In this document: positions 43,418-52,032 of the stretch, piece after piece
Position numbering within the stretch: the first letter of the stretch is position 1
Layout: the number at the start of each line of letters is the position of its first letter
NCBI GenBank assembly: GCA_038239485.1
Contig: JBBSET010000026.1
Coordinates: forward strand, 1 to 52,032
DNA from: DASQEH01 sp038239485
GTDB taxonomy: Bacteria > Actinomycetota > Actinomycetes > Propionibacteriales > Nocardioidaceae
Direction of reading: 5' to 3'
DNA length: 52,032 nucleotides
The notes under the pieces: generated by a model
Database searches by the model: none
Seen by the model: only the letters and a program-made list of their open reading frames with translations
Told to the model about the DNA's origin: nothing
Position numbers and translations under genes: made by a program

Positions 43418-45112
43418 ATGACCGAGAGCGATGCTCACGACGGCAGGCAGCGCTGGCAGGCGCGGTACGACTCCGCACGCGTCCGCGACGTGGACTTCAG
43501 CTCCGTCTCCGGGGCCGAGGTCGAGCCGGTGTACGGCCCACCCTCGGGCGACGAGGACCCGCGGATGGCGTCGATCGGCTGGCCGGGTGAGTTTCCCTTC
43601 ACCCGCGGCCTGTACTCGACCGGGTACCGGGGTCGCGCCTGGACCATCCGGCAGTTCGCAGGGTTCGGCAACGCCCGCCAGACCAACGAGCGCTACAAGA
43701 TGATCTTGGCCAACGGTGGTGGCGGGCTGTCGGTCGCTTTCGACATGCCGACGCTGATGGGTCTCGACAGCGACGCGCCGCAGTCGCTCGGGGAGGTCGG
43801 TCACTGCGGTGTGGCCGTCGACTCCGCTGCTGACATGCAGGAGCTCTTCGCCGGGCTCCCGCTGGAGGACGTCACGACATCGATGACCATCTCAGGCCCC
43901 GCCGTGCCCGTCTTCTGCATGTACCTGGTCGCCGCGGAGCGCGAGGGCGCCGACCTCAGCCGGCTCAACGGCACTCTGCAGACCGACATCTTCAAGGAGT
44001 ACATCGCCCAGAAGGAGTGGCTTTTCGGTCCGGAGCCCCACTTGCGCCTGATCGGTGACCTGATGGAGTTCTGCGCGGCCGAGGTGCCCGCCTACAAGCC
44101 GTTGAGCGTATCCGGCTACCACATCCGTGAGGCGGGGTCGACCGCCGCGCAGGAGCTGGCGTTCACGTTGGCGGACGGGTTCGCCTACGTCGAGCTCGGG
44201 CTGTCGCGCGGCCTCGACGTCGACACGTTCGCGCCGGGGCTGTCCTTCTTCTTCGATGCCCACGTCGACTTCTTCGAGGAGATCGCCAAGTTCCGTGCCG
44301 CTCGCCGGATCTGGGCCCGGTGGCTGCGTGACGTATACGGCGCCACCTCCGAGAAGGCGCAGTCGTTGCGCTTCCATACCCAGACCGCCGGGGTGTCACT
44401 CACCGCGCAGCAGCCCTACAACAACGTGGTCCGGACCGCCGTCGAGGCGCTGGCGGCGGTGCTAGGCGGGACGAACTCGCTGCATACCAACGCTCTCGAC
44501 GAGACGCTGGCACTGCCGACCGAGCAGGCGGCTGAGATCGCGCTCAGGACCCAGCAGGTCCTGATGCATGAGACAGGGGTGGTCAATGTCGCCGACCCAC
44601 TCGGCGGCTCGTGGTACGTGGAGGCGCTGACGGACCGGTTGGAGGCCGAGGCGGAGGCCATCTTCGCCACGATCAGGCAGTTCGGGGCGGGCGAGACGCG
44701 TGAGCATGCGATCGGCCCGATGACCTCAGGGATCCTGCGCGGCATCGAGGACGGCTGGTTCATGTCCGAGATCGCCGAGTCTGCGTTCCAGTACCAGGTC
44801 GCGGTGGAGAAGGGCGACAAGCTGGTTGTGGGCGTCAACTGTCATACCGCCTCCGTGACCGGCGACCTCGAGATTCTCCGCGTCTCCCACGCGGTCGAGG
44901 TCGAGCAGGTGCGTGAGCTCGCCAGCCGGCGCCAGGTACGTGACTCTGTCGCGGTGCACGCCGCGGTCGCACGGATGGTCGAGGTGTCGCGCACCCAGGA
45001 CAACATGATCCCCGCCATGCTCGACGCGGTGCGCCGCGAGGCGACGCTGGGCGAGATCTGCGGGGCGTTGCGGGCAGAGTGGGGCGAGTACCGCGAGCCC
45101 GCACGCTTCTGA
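43418..45112 (+). CDS. icmA: Isobutyryl-CoA mutase large subunit (IcmA-type acyl-CoA mutase)
   Basis: A 564-residue B12-dependent mutase subunit. It holds the TIM-barrel substrate domain but no C-terminal B12-binding domain (no DxHxxG motif), as in IcmA, which works with the separate small subunit IcmB. The two residues that set specificity are F80 (TIRQFAGFGN) and Q198 (YIAQKEWLF). In methylmalonyl-CoA mutase these are Tyr89 and Arg207; in IcmA of Streptomyces they are Phe80 and Gln198, with the same numbers. It should convert isobutyryl-CoA to n-butyryl-CoA. GGAGG precedes the ATG at 43418, and the frame extends upstream to TTG 43370. No icmB is in the window. Confidence 0.92.
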   Translation: MTESDAHDGRQRWQARYDSARVRDVDFSSVSGAEVEPVYGPPSGDEDPRMASIGWPGEFPFTRGLYSTGYRGRAWTIRQFAGFGNARQTNERYKMILANGGGGLSVAFDMPTLMGLDSDAPQSLGEVGHCGVAVDSAADMQELFAGLPLEDVTTSMTISGPAVPVFCMYLVAAEREGADLSRLNGTLQTDIFKEYIAQKEWLFGPEPHLRLIGDLMEFCAAEVPAYKPLSVSGYHIREAGSTAAQELAFTLADGFAYVELGLSRGLDVDTFAPGLSFFFDAHVDFFEEIAKFRAARRIWARWLRDVYGATSEKAQSLRFHTQTAGVSLTAQQPYNNVVRTAVEALAAVLGGTNSLHTNALDETLALPTEQAAEIALRTQQVLMHETGVVNVADPLGGSWYVEALTDRLEAEAEAIFATIRQFGAGETREHAIGPMTSGILRGIEDGWFMSEIAESAFQYQVAVEKGDKLVVGVNCHTASVTGDLEILRVSHAVEVEQVRELASRRQVRDSVAVHAAVARMVEVSRTQDNMIPAMLDAVRREATLGEICGALRAEWGEYREPARF

Positions 45113-45154
45113 CCACGGCCGCGTCGCCCCCGGCCTTTTGCCTAGGATGGTGTC

Positions 45155-46096
45155 ATGACGGTTCCGCAGTTCTCCCGCCCCGGCGCCATTGATCTCTCGG
45201 CGCTGCGTAAGCCGGCGTCGCCTGGGTCTCCCACGGCCGGAGGGCACCGGCCGGCTGCGGGTGGCGGCCGGTACGACTTCGACGTGGTCGGCGAGCAGTC
45301 ACTGCGGACCGACGTCGTCGAGCGGTCCATGTCGGTCGTCGTCCTGGTCAGCTTCTGGTCTGCAGCGTCCCCTGCGTCTGTCGAGATCAACGCGACCCTG
45401 ACGAGGCTGGCGGGGGAGTTCGGCGGCCGGTTCCTGTTCGCGAAGGTGGACGTCGGTACTCAGCCCGAGCTTGCGCAGGCGCTGCGGATCCCAGAGATTC
45501 CTCTCGTCGTCGCGGCGCTGCGCGGACAGCTGGCCCCCCTCCTCCAGGACCCGCTGCCGGAGACCGAGATGCGCGCGCTGATCGACGAGGTACTCCAAGC
45601 TGCAGTGACCAACGGCGTGTCCGGAGTCGCCGACCCCGTCGCGGGGCCGGCCGAGCCCGCTGACCCGTTGGACGATGTCGAGCCGCCTGCGCGCTACCCG
45701 GAGGCGGAGGAGGCCATGCTGTCCGGAGATTTCGAGGCCGCCATCGACGGGTATCGCGCGGCGTTGTCGGTGTCGCCGGCAGACGCCGAGGCGCTTGTCG
45801 GACTCGCGCGGGCGCAGCTTCTCAAGCGTACGGAGGGGGTCGTCCCGGCAGCGGCTCGTAGTGCGGCCGACGCCGATCCGTCCGACGTGGCCGCGCAGAC
45901 GTTGATGGCGGACCTGGACCTGCTGGCCGACCGCGTCGACGACGCGTTCGCCCGGTTGATCGAGCTCGTCCGTCGTACGACCGAGAATGATCGCGATGCC
46001 GCCCGCAAGCACCTGGTCGAGCTCTTCGGCGTGGTCGGCGACGGGGACCCCCGCGTCCTCAAGGCCCGGCAGAACCTCGCCAGCGCCCTCTTCTAG
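45155..46096 (+). CDS. Thioredoxin-fold/TPR protein (YbbN/CnoX-like) without redox cysteines
   Basis: A 313-residue protein. The disordered first 40 residues precede a thioredoxin fold (about 45-155), and the C-terminal half (about 175-310) is a set of TPR-like helical pairs (YPEAEEAMLSGDFEAAIDGY). This matches the YbbN/CnoX holdase family. The CxxC site is replaced by S69-A-A-S72 (FWSAASPAS), so it cannot be a disulfide oxidoreductase. It matches the position of Rv1324 in M. tuberculosis, as I recall. Confidence 0.92.
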   Translation: MTVPQFSRPGAIDLSALRKPASPGSPTAGGHRPAAGGGRYDFDVVGEQSLRTDVVERSMSVVVLVSFWSAASPASVEINATLTRLAGEFGGRFLFAKVDVGTQPELAQALRIPEIPLVVAALRGQLAPLLQDPLPETEMRALIDEVLQAAVTNGVSGVADPVAGPAEPADPLDDVEPPARYPEAEEAMLSGDFEAAIDGYRAALSVSPADAEALVGLARAQLLKRTEGVVPAAARSAADADPSDVAAQTLMADLDLLADRVDDAFARLIELVRRTTENDRDAARKHLVELFGVVGDGDPRVLKARQNLASALF

Positions 46097-46116
46097 GCGC
46101 CGGTCCGCAGAGTCCC

Positions 46117-46758
46117 GTGCGCCTCTACCTTTCGTCGTTCCGCCTCGGCGACCATCCCGAGCTGCTGGTCCGGATGGTCGACTCCGACCGGCCGGTGGCC
46201 GTGATCGCCAACGCGGTGGACGAGGACCTCGGCTGGAGCCGTCCCGATGCGGTCCGCTCTGAGATCGAAGCGCTGGGCGACCTCGGACTGACGGCGACGG
46301 AGGTCGATCTGCGCGACTACTTCGACGCCAGTGGTGAGCTGCCGGCCGTGCTCGCGGGCTTCGGAGCGCTCTGGGTCCGCGGCGGCAACGCCTTCATGCT
46401 CCGGTACGCGATGCGGCGAAGCGGCGCTGACGAGGCCATCCGCGACCTGCTTCGTCGAGACGCCATCGTGTACGCCGGCTACAGTGCCGGGCCCTGCGTG
46501 CTGGCGCCGAGCCTGCGGGGACTGGAGCTGTGCGACGATCCCGACGCGGTGACCCGGGTGTACGACGCGCCGGTCGAATGGGACGGGCTGGCCGTGATCG
46601 ACTATGCGTTCGTGCCGCATGTCGACTCGCCCGGTCACCCAGAGACGGAGCTCGTCGTCGAGGTCGCTCGCTGGTATCGCGAGCACAACGTGAGCCATCG
46701 TACGCTTCGCGACGGTCAGGCGATCGTCGTCGACGCCGACGGCAGCCGGCTCGTCTGA
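46117..46758 (+). CDS. Peptidase S51 family protein
   Basis: A 213-residue serine peptidase-like protein with the nucleophile elbow AGYSAGPCV (S123), preceded by FGALWVRGGNAFML and followed by GLAVIDYAFVPHVDS, which contains the His. These are S51 (dipeptidase E or cyanophycinase-like) landmarks. The substrate is unknown; Asp-X dipeptides are one possibility. It starts at GTG 46117, 21 bases after the previous gene. It is convergent with the next gene, with four bases between stops. Confidence 0.87.
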   Translation: MRLYLSSFRLGDHPELLVRMVDSDRPVAVIANAVDEDLGWSRPDAVRSEIEALGDLGLTATEVDLRDYFDASGELPAVLAGFGALWVRGGNAFMLRYAMRRSGADEAIRDLLRRDAIVYAGYSAGPCVLAPSLRGLELCDDPDAVTRVYDAPVEWDGLAVIDYAFVPHVDSPGHPETELVVEVARWYREHNVSHRTLRDGQAIVVDADGSRLV

Positions 46759-46762
46759 GCGG

Positions 46763-47827
46763 TCACTCGGGCCGGAAGGCCGAGTACGCCTGTCCGCCAT
46801 GCAGGAACACCGCGCCCCGCCCGTCGCTTCCGGAGTCGGCCCGGCCGGCGCCGCGGACTGCCTCCGCGATCCGCGCCGCGGTCGGCTCGCGGGTGCGCTC
46901 GGCCACCTGCTCCGGCGTACACCAGTGCACCGCCGCGATCTCGCGTGGTTCCAACACCATCGCCTCGCTCGCCGAGGCGTCGACGACACCCAGGTCGAAC
47001 ACGAACAGACAGGCGTCGTCCCACCCCGCCCAGGGTGGCAGCCAGTCGACCGCCAGCAGCGACCGGGCCGCCACGTCGATGCGGAGCTCCTCACCGACCT
47101 CACGCTCCACCCCCTCGACGGGGGACTCGCCGACCTCCACCACCCCGCCGGGCAGGTCCCAGTCGGGTTTGTAGGTGAGCTCGCACAGGAGCACCCGTCC
47201 GCCCCTGTCGCGGAGCAGCCCCTGGGCGATCACTCTCTTGGTCGGAAGCGCAGCGTTGAGGAGTGCCCGGAAGCCGGACGGGTCCTCCGGTGCGGCATCG
47301 CCGGACAGCCGCCCTAGCAAGACCTCGTCGCGACGCTCACCGCCCCGCGACCCGTGCCCGCGCACGATACCCTCGCGCCGCAACCCTGACCGCGAGGCCA
47401 GTCGGAGCGAGGCGAGGTTCGCCGGGTCCACATGGGCCTCGACCCGGTCCAGACCGAGGTCGGAGAAGCAGTAGGCGATCAGCAGCCGGATGGCGCGCCG
47501 CCCGGTGCCCACCCCCCGATGCCCGGCGTACAACGTCCAGGACAGCTCCCCCACACCTGGGCGGACCCGCCTGACCTCGACGCTGCCGGCGACCTCGCCG
47601 GCCCTCTCGACGACGAAGCCGACGACCCGTCGGCCATCGGCATACCCCTCACGCCACCGCCCTACCGCGCCGGCCTGCTGGGCATGGCCCGGGACGACCC
47701 CGGGAAAGCCGGACCACTGCGCCATCACCTCGTCGTGTTGGTGCCTGGCCACGTCGATGTCGTCGTCGCGCCATGGCCGGAGCACCACGTCACCGTCTCG
47801 CAGCGTCGGCTGCGACGGCTCGGTCAC
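46763..47827 (-). CDS. GNAT acetyltransferase-Nudix hydrolase fusion
   Basis: A 354-residue two-domain protein. Residues 1-175 are a GNAT fold with the acetyl-CoA loop HRGVGTGR (103-110) and the family VEAHVDPANLASLRLASRSG. Residues about 195-354 are a Nudix domain whose box starts GGVVEVGESPVEGVEREVGE (227-246) and continues EELRI. The box fits GX5EX7REUXEEXGU except that Arg takes the place of the last Gly. It starts one base from the glgB stop, as the last gene of the treS-pep2-glgB operon. Neither substrate is known. Confidence 0.9.
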   Translation of the reverse strand: MTEPSQPTLRDGDVVLRPWRDDDIDVARHQHDEVMAQWSGFPGVVPGHAQQAGAVGRWREGYADGRRVVGFVVERAGEVAGSVEVRRVRPGVGELSWTLYAGHRGVGTGRRAIRLLIAYCFSDLGLDRVEAHVDPANLASLRLASRSGLRREGIVRGHGSRGGERRDEVLLGRLSGDAAPEDPSGFRALLNAALPTKRVIAQGLLRDRGGRVLLCELTYKPDWDLPGGVVEVGESPVEGVEREVGEELRIDVAARSLLAVDWLPPWAGWDDACLFVFDLGVVDASASEAMVLEPREIAAVHWCTPEQVAERTREPTAARIAEAVRGAGRADSGSDGRGAVFLHGGQAYSAFRPE

Positions 47828-47828
47828 C

Positions 47829-50018
47829 TCACGGCTGAGCAGGCCACTGCCTCAGCCAGAGCGTTGCGAGCGGAGGGAGCTGGACGGTGGCCGACGCCGG
47901 CCTCCCGTGCCAGCCCTCCTTGTATGCCTCGACCGAGCCAAGGTTCCCGACACCGGACCCCGTGTAGCTCTCCGCGTCGGTGTTCAGGACCTCGTCCCAC
48001 CGACCCGTCGAGGGCAGACCGAGATGGTAGTCGTGATGGGGGACGGCCGAGAAGTTCGCGACGCAGGCCACTCGCGAGCCGTCTCTGCCCGTGCGCAGGA
48101 AGCTGAAGACGTTGCTCGTACTGTCGTTGGCGTCGATCCAGCTGAACCCGGCCGGGTCCTGGTCGAGGGACCAGAGCGCCGCGGACTCCTTGTAGACCCG
48201 GTTGAGGTCCTTCACCAGCCGGTGGACGCCCAGGTGCTCGACGTGGTCGAGCAGCCACCAGTCCAGCTCGCGGCTCTCGGCCCACTCCGACTCCTGGGCC
48301 ATCTCGACGCCCATGAAGATCAGCTGCTTGCCGGGGTGCGCCCACATGTAGCCGAGCAGCGCCCGTACGTTGGCGAGCTGGCGCCACCTGTCGCCAGGCA
48401 TCTTGCGCAGCAGCGACCCCTTGCCGTGGACGACCTCGTCGTGGGAGATCGGCAGCACGTAGTTCTCGGTGTAGGCGTACATCATCGAGAAGGTCATCTG
48501 GTGGTGGTGGTACTGCCGGTGGATGGGGTCGTGCGCCATGTAGTCGAGCGTGTCGTGCATCCAGCCCATGTTCCACTTGAAGCCGAAGCCGAGTCCGCCG
48601 AGGTGGGTCGGCCTGGTCACGCCCGGCCAGGCGGTGGACTCCTCCGCTATGACGACAGTGCCCGGCACCCGCCGGTAGCAGGTCGCGTTGACCTCCTGGA
48701 GCAGCGCAACCGCCTCAAGGTTCTCCCGGCCGCCGTACTTGTTCGGCGTCCATTCGCCCGCCTCACGGGAGTAGTCGAGGTAGAGCATCGAGGCGACACC
48801 GTCGACGCGGAGCCCGTCGATGTGGAACTCCTCCAGCCAGTACAAGGCGTTGGCGACGAGGAAGTTGCGCACCTCGCGGCGTCCGAAGTCGAAGATGTAC
48901 GACCCCCACTCGGCGTGCCAGCCCTTCTGCGGGTCCGGGTGCTCATACAGCGGCGTGCCGTCGAAGCGGGCCAGCGCCCACGCGTCGGTGGCGAAGTGGC
49001 CTGGCACCCAGTCGAGGATCACGCCGACCCCGGCCTGGTGCAGCTGGTCCACGAGGTACCGGAACTCGTCGGGGGTGCCGAAGCGAGAGGTGGCCGCGAA
49101 GTACCCGGTCACGTGGTATCCCCAGGAGCCGCCGAAGGGGTGCTCCATCACCGGCAGCAGCTCGACATGGGTGAACCCCAGGTCCTTGACGTAGTTGACC
49201 AGCTCGTCAGCCAGCTGGACGTAGCTCCGGTCCCGGCGCCAGGAGCCGAGGTGCACCTCGTAGACGCTCATCGGGCTCTCGGTCGGCCGCTCCGAACGAT
49301 GGGAGACCCAGCTGTCGTCGTTCCAGGTGTAGTCGGAGCGGAACACCACCGACGCCCATTCCGGCGCTACCTGCGTGAGGGCCGCCATCGGGTCGGCCTT
49401 CTCGCGCCACACGTCGTCGGCACCGCAGATGACGTACTTGTACATCGTGTGGTTGCCGACGTCGGGGATGAACAGCTCCCACACGCCCGACGAGCCGAGC
49501 TGGCGCATCGGGTGCGCCCGGGGGTCCCATGAGTTGAAGTCGCCCGAGACGCGGATCCCCTTCGCGTTCGGCGCCCAGACGGCGAAAGACGTGCCCGTGA
49601 CGATGCCGGCGGTGGTGTCATAGTCGCGGACGTGAGCGCCCAGCACGTCCCAGAGCTGCTCGTGCCGGCCCTCGTTGATCAGGTGCTGGTCCATCTCGCC
49701 CAGCGTGGGCAGGTAGCGGTAGGGGTCGTCGACGGTCTGGGCGGGGTAGCCGTCGTACTCGACGACGAGCCGGTAGTCGGTCACCGTCTTCTGCGGCAGC
49801 ACGGCGACCCAGATGCCTTCGTGCTCGTGGCGCATCGCGACGGTCTTCGCGCCGATCGTCACGCTCACCGACTTGGCCAGCGGCCGCAGTGCGCGCACCG
49901 TCACCTGGTTGTCGTAGACGTGCGGGCCAAGGACGCTGTGAGGACTTCCGTGGCGGCCGGCGACGAGCTGGTTGAGCTCTGCTGTCGGTACGGGCCTGGC
50001 GGTTAGCTCCTTGGTCAT
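47829..50018 (-). CDS. glgB: 1,4-alpha-glucan branching enzyme
   Basis: A 729-residue GH13 enzyme that puts alpha-1,6 branches into glycogen. It has two N-terminal beta-sandwich domains (an extra N1 domain and CBM48 with GTSFAVWAPNAKGIRVSGDF), the (beta/alpha)8 barrel with the nucleophile Asp in DGLRVDGVASM, the general acid Glu in VIAEEST and the stabilising Asp in LPISHDEVVHG, and a C-terminal beta domain. GAGGAG precedes the ATG at 50018; the frame continuing to 50477 is antisense to pep2. The gene starts two bases before the pep2 stop. Confidence 0.98.
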   Translation of the reverse strand: MTKELTARPVPTAELNQLVAGRHGSPHSVLGPHVYDNQVTVRALRPLAKSVSVTIGAKTVAMRHEHEGIWVAVLPQKTVTDYRLVVEYDGYPAQTVDDPYRYLPTLGEMDQHLINEGRHEQLWDVLGAHVRDYDTTAGIVTGTSFAVWAPNAKGIRVSGDFNSWDPRAHPMRQLGSSGVWELFIPDVGNHTMYKYVICGADDVWREKADPMAALTQVAPEWASVVFRSDYTWNDDSWVSHRSERPTESPMSVYEVHLGSWRRDRSYVQLADELVNYVKDLGFTHVELLPVMEHPFGGSWGYHVTGYFAATSRFGTPDEFRYLVDQLHQAGVGVILDWVPGHFATDAWALARFDGTPLYEHPDPQKGWHAEWGSYIFDFGRREVRNFLVANALYWLEEFHIDGLRVDGVASMLYLDYSREAGEWTPNKYGGRENLEAVALLQEVNATCYRRVPGTVVIAEESTAWPGVTRPTHLGGLGFGFKWNMGWMHDTLDYMAHDPIHRQYHHHQMTFSMMYAYTENYVLPISHDEVVHGKGSLLRKMPGDRWRQLANVRALLGYMWAHPGKQLIFMGVEMAQESEWAESRELDWWLLDHVEHLGVHRLVKDLNRVYKESAALWSLDQDPAGFSWIDANDSTSNVFSFLRTGRDGSRVACVANFSAVPHHDYHLGLPSTGRWDEVLNTDAESYTGSGVGNLGSVEAYKEGWHGRPASATVQLPPLATLWLRQWPAQP

Positions 50019-50019
50019 G

Positions 50020-51404
50020 TCACTCCTCAGCGGCGATACGGGCGATGGCCTGCAACGGTATCGCGAGCCAGCTCGGGCGGTTCCGTGCTTCGTAGACGGC
50101 TTCGTAGACGGCCTTGTCGGTCTCGTACGCACGGAGCAGGGTCTGGTGCTCGTCCAGCGACGAACCGGTCGTCGAGGCGTAGCCGTCCATGAAGGCCCCC
50201 CGGTTGCGCGCCGACCACTCCCGGGCTCGGTAGACGAGGTGGTCACCCGTCCCGAACTGCCGCAGGGTCGCCCCGGCCGCATAGTCGAACGAGCGCAGCA
50301 TGCCGGCGATGTCTCGAAGCGGCGAGTCCAGGGCGACCCGTTCGGGCAGGCTCTTGGCCGGCTCGCCCTCGAAGTCCAGGATCTTCCAGCCCTTGACTGT
50401 TCGCAGCGTCTGGCCCAGATGGAGGTCGCCGTGGATGCGCTGGACGGGCACCGGCGCGTCGAGGCCGGCGACCGCAACGAAGTGCGAGTCGAGTGTCCGG
50501 GCGTACGGCCGCAGCTCGGGCACGACGTGCACCGCCGCCTCGAGCCGCAGTCTCATGGCTTCGGCCAGGCGGGCCTGCTCCGGTCCGGTGAGGGATCCGG
50601 TCGCGAGCAGCTCCGCCAGGTCAGCGTGCACGTCGGCGGTCGCCTCGCCGAGCCGCCATGCCTCGCCGGCGAAGTCCCCGCCCACCTCGTCGGGATGCAG
50701 GTCCTCCTCGACGAGCAGGTCGCGCACGCTCGACAAGGCGATGTCCCAGCCGTCGGTACCGGTGCGCAGGAACTTCTGCATCATCGCGAGGTCACCCGAC
50801 TGCCGCCGACCCTCGGTGTCGACCCAGTCCGCCTCGATCCAGCCGAGCAGTGGGGCGACGTGGTCGCCTCCATGGCGGGTCAGCGCGTCATGGATCTCGA
50901 TGTCGGGGTTGCTGCCGGGACTGATCCGCCGGTACAGCTTGAGAATGGCCTCCTCCCCGAACGCGATCGACGTGTTGGACTGCTCCGCCGTCATCACGCT
51001 GCCCGGAAGCGACGCATCCGGAAGCTCGGCGGCGTCCACGACGTGGAAGCGGAGGTCAGGGGTGTCGAGGTGGGCGTGGAAGCCCTTCATCAGCGACTCG
51101 GGGATCGCCTTGAAGTAGACCGCGTCGTAGGCAGCGACGTCGCCGAGCTCGGGATGGGTGAACTCGCCGACCAGCGCATACCCCATCTCAGGATCGGGCC
51201 GGTCGAGGTAGGCCGTCGGGAACTGGTAGGAGTCCTGCTTGCCGTCGTCGAACCGCACGGTGACGATCTCGATCCTTGCTCTGGGCTCGGCCTCGCGAAG
51301 CCACGGCAGCGGATGCACATGGGTGACCTCGAAGTTCCGGCCCTTGCCCGCGAACCATCGCCTGTGTGTCAGGTATGTCGCCAGCATGTCGTGGAACATG
51401 GAGG

Positions 51405-51408
<4 letters not shown>
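50020..51408 (-). CDS. pep2: Maltokinase
   Basis: A 462-residue kinase that phosphorylates maltose to maltose-1-phosphate with ATP, as in the GlgE route from trehalose to alpha-glucan. The eukaryotic-like aminoglycoside kinase fold has RIHGDLHLGQTL (catalytic loop) and ILDFEGEP (metal-binding DFE). The N-terminal cap starts MLATYLTHRRWFAGKGR. The start is GTG 51408, overlapping the treS stop (GTGA). It lies between treS and glgB, as in many actinobacteria. Confidence 0.96.

Positions 51409-52032
<624 letters not shown>

Overview
The window reads as a chromosomal core region of a high-GC actinobacterium, most likely from Nocardioidaceae or a close relative. The evidence is GC-rich third positions, many GTG starts, 4-base ATGA/GTGA start-stop overlaps, NucS mismatch repair, and a gene order that largely matches what I recall of Mycobacterium tuberculosis Rv1292-Rv1328: argS-lysA-hom-thrC-thrB-rho-rpmE-prfA-prmC-sua5-wecA-atp operon-DUF2550-pduO ... 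nucS ... mce-fadA4-thioredoxin-like ... glgB. Family calls come from reading motifs by eye; no database search was run.

Layout. Positions 1-7272 are a looser accessory stretch: an NAD(P)-binding oxidoreductase, a PAS-GAF-GGDEF diguanylate cyclase, a Rossmann-fold protein, a decayed secreted-protein gene, an EamA transporter, tRNA-Arg(CCG), a lone response regulator and a membrane protein. Positions 7346-13722 hold argS and a translationally coupled Lys/Thr block (lysA-hom-thrC-thrB). Positions 14005-21115 carry rho with a repeat-rich N-terminal arm, a decayed DUF222/HNH gene with a LexA-like box, rpmE, prfA, prmC, sua5 and wecA. Positions 21396-29119 are the complete F-type ATP synthase operon (atpZ-like, atpI, atpB-E-F-H-A-G-D-C), with a CRP/GlxR-like palindrome upstream and a strong hairpin downstream. 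Positions 29209-37410 hold DUF2550, a PduO cobalamin adenosyltransferase, a STAS protein, SthA, LtrA, a Gly-rich membrane protein, a three-gene envelope module (264-aa protein, holin-like protein, DUF3618) and nucS. Positions 37521-46758 hold a hydrolase, a transporter remnant, a DivIVA/Scy-like coiled-coil protein and an acyl-CoA mutase neighbourhood: epimerase, thiolase remnant, meaB, MarR, and a mutase that is isobutyryl-CoA-type by its two specificity residues. Positions 46763-52032 are a glycogen/trehalose operon on the minus strand (treS-pep2-glgB) ending in a GNAT-Nudix fusion.

How they work together. PduO makes adenosylcobalamin, MeaB protects the B12 mutase, and the mutase and epimerase act on branched C4 acyl-CoAs. 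TreS, Pep2 and GlgB form the trehalose-to-alpha-glucan route.

I do not see a defence island, prophage, BGC or clearly new system. The most notable signals are a thiolase gene reduced in frame to 61 codons at the fadA4 position, the IcmA-type residues in a gene that would usually be labelled methylmalonyl-CoA mutase, a twin operator in front of it, three further gene remnants with readable decay, a CRP-like site before the atp operon, and a LexA-like box attached to the DUF222 relic.
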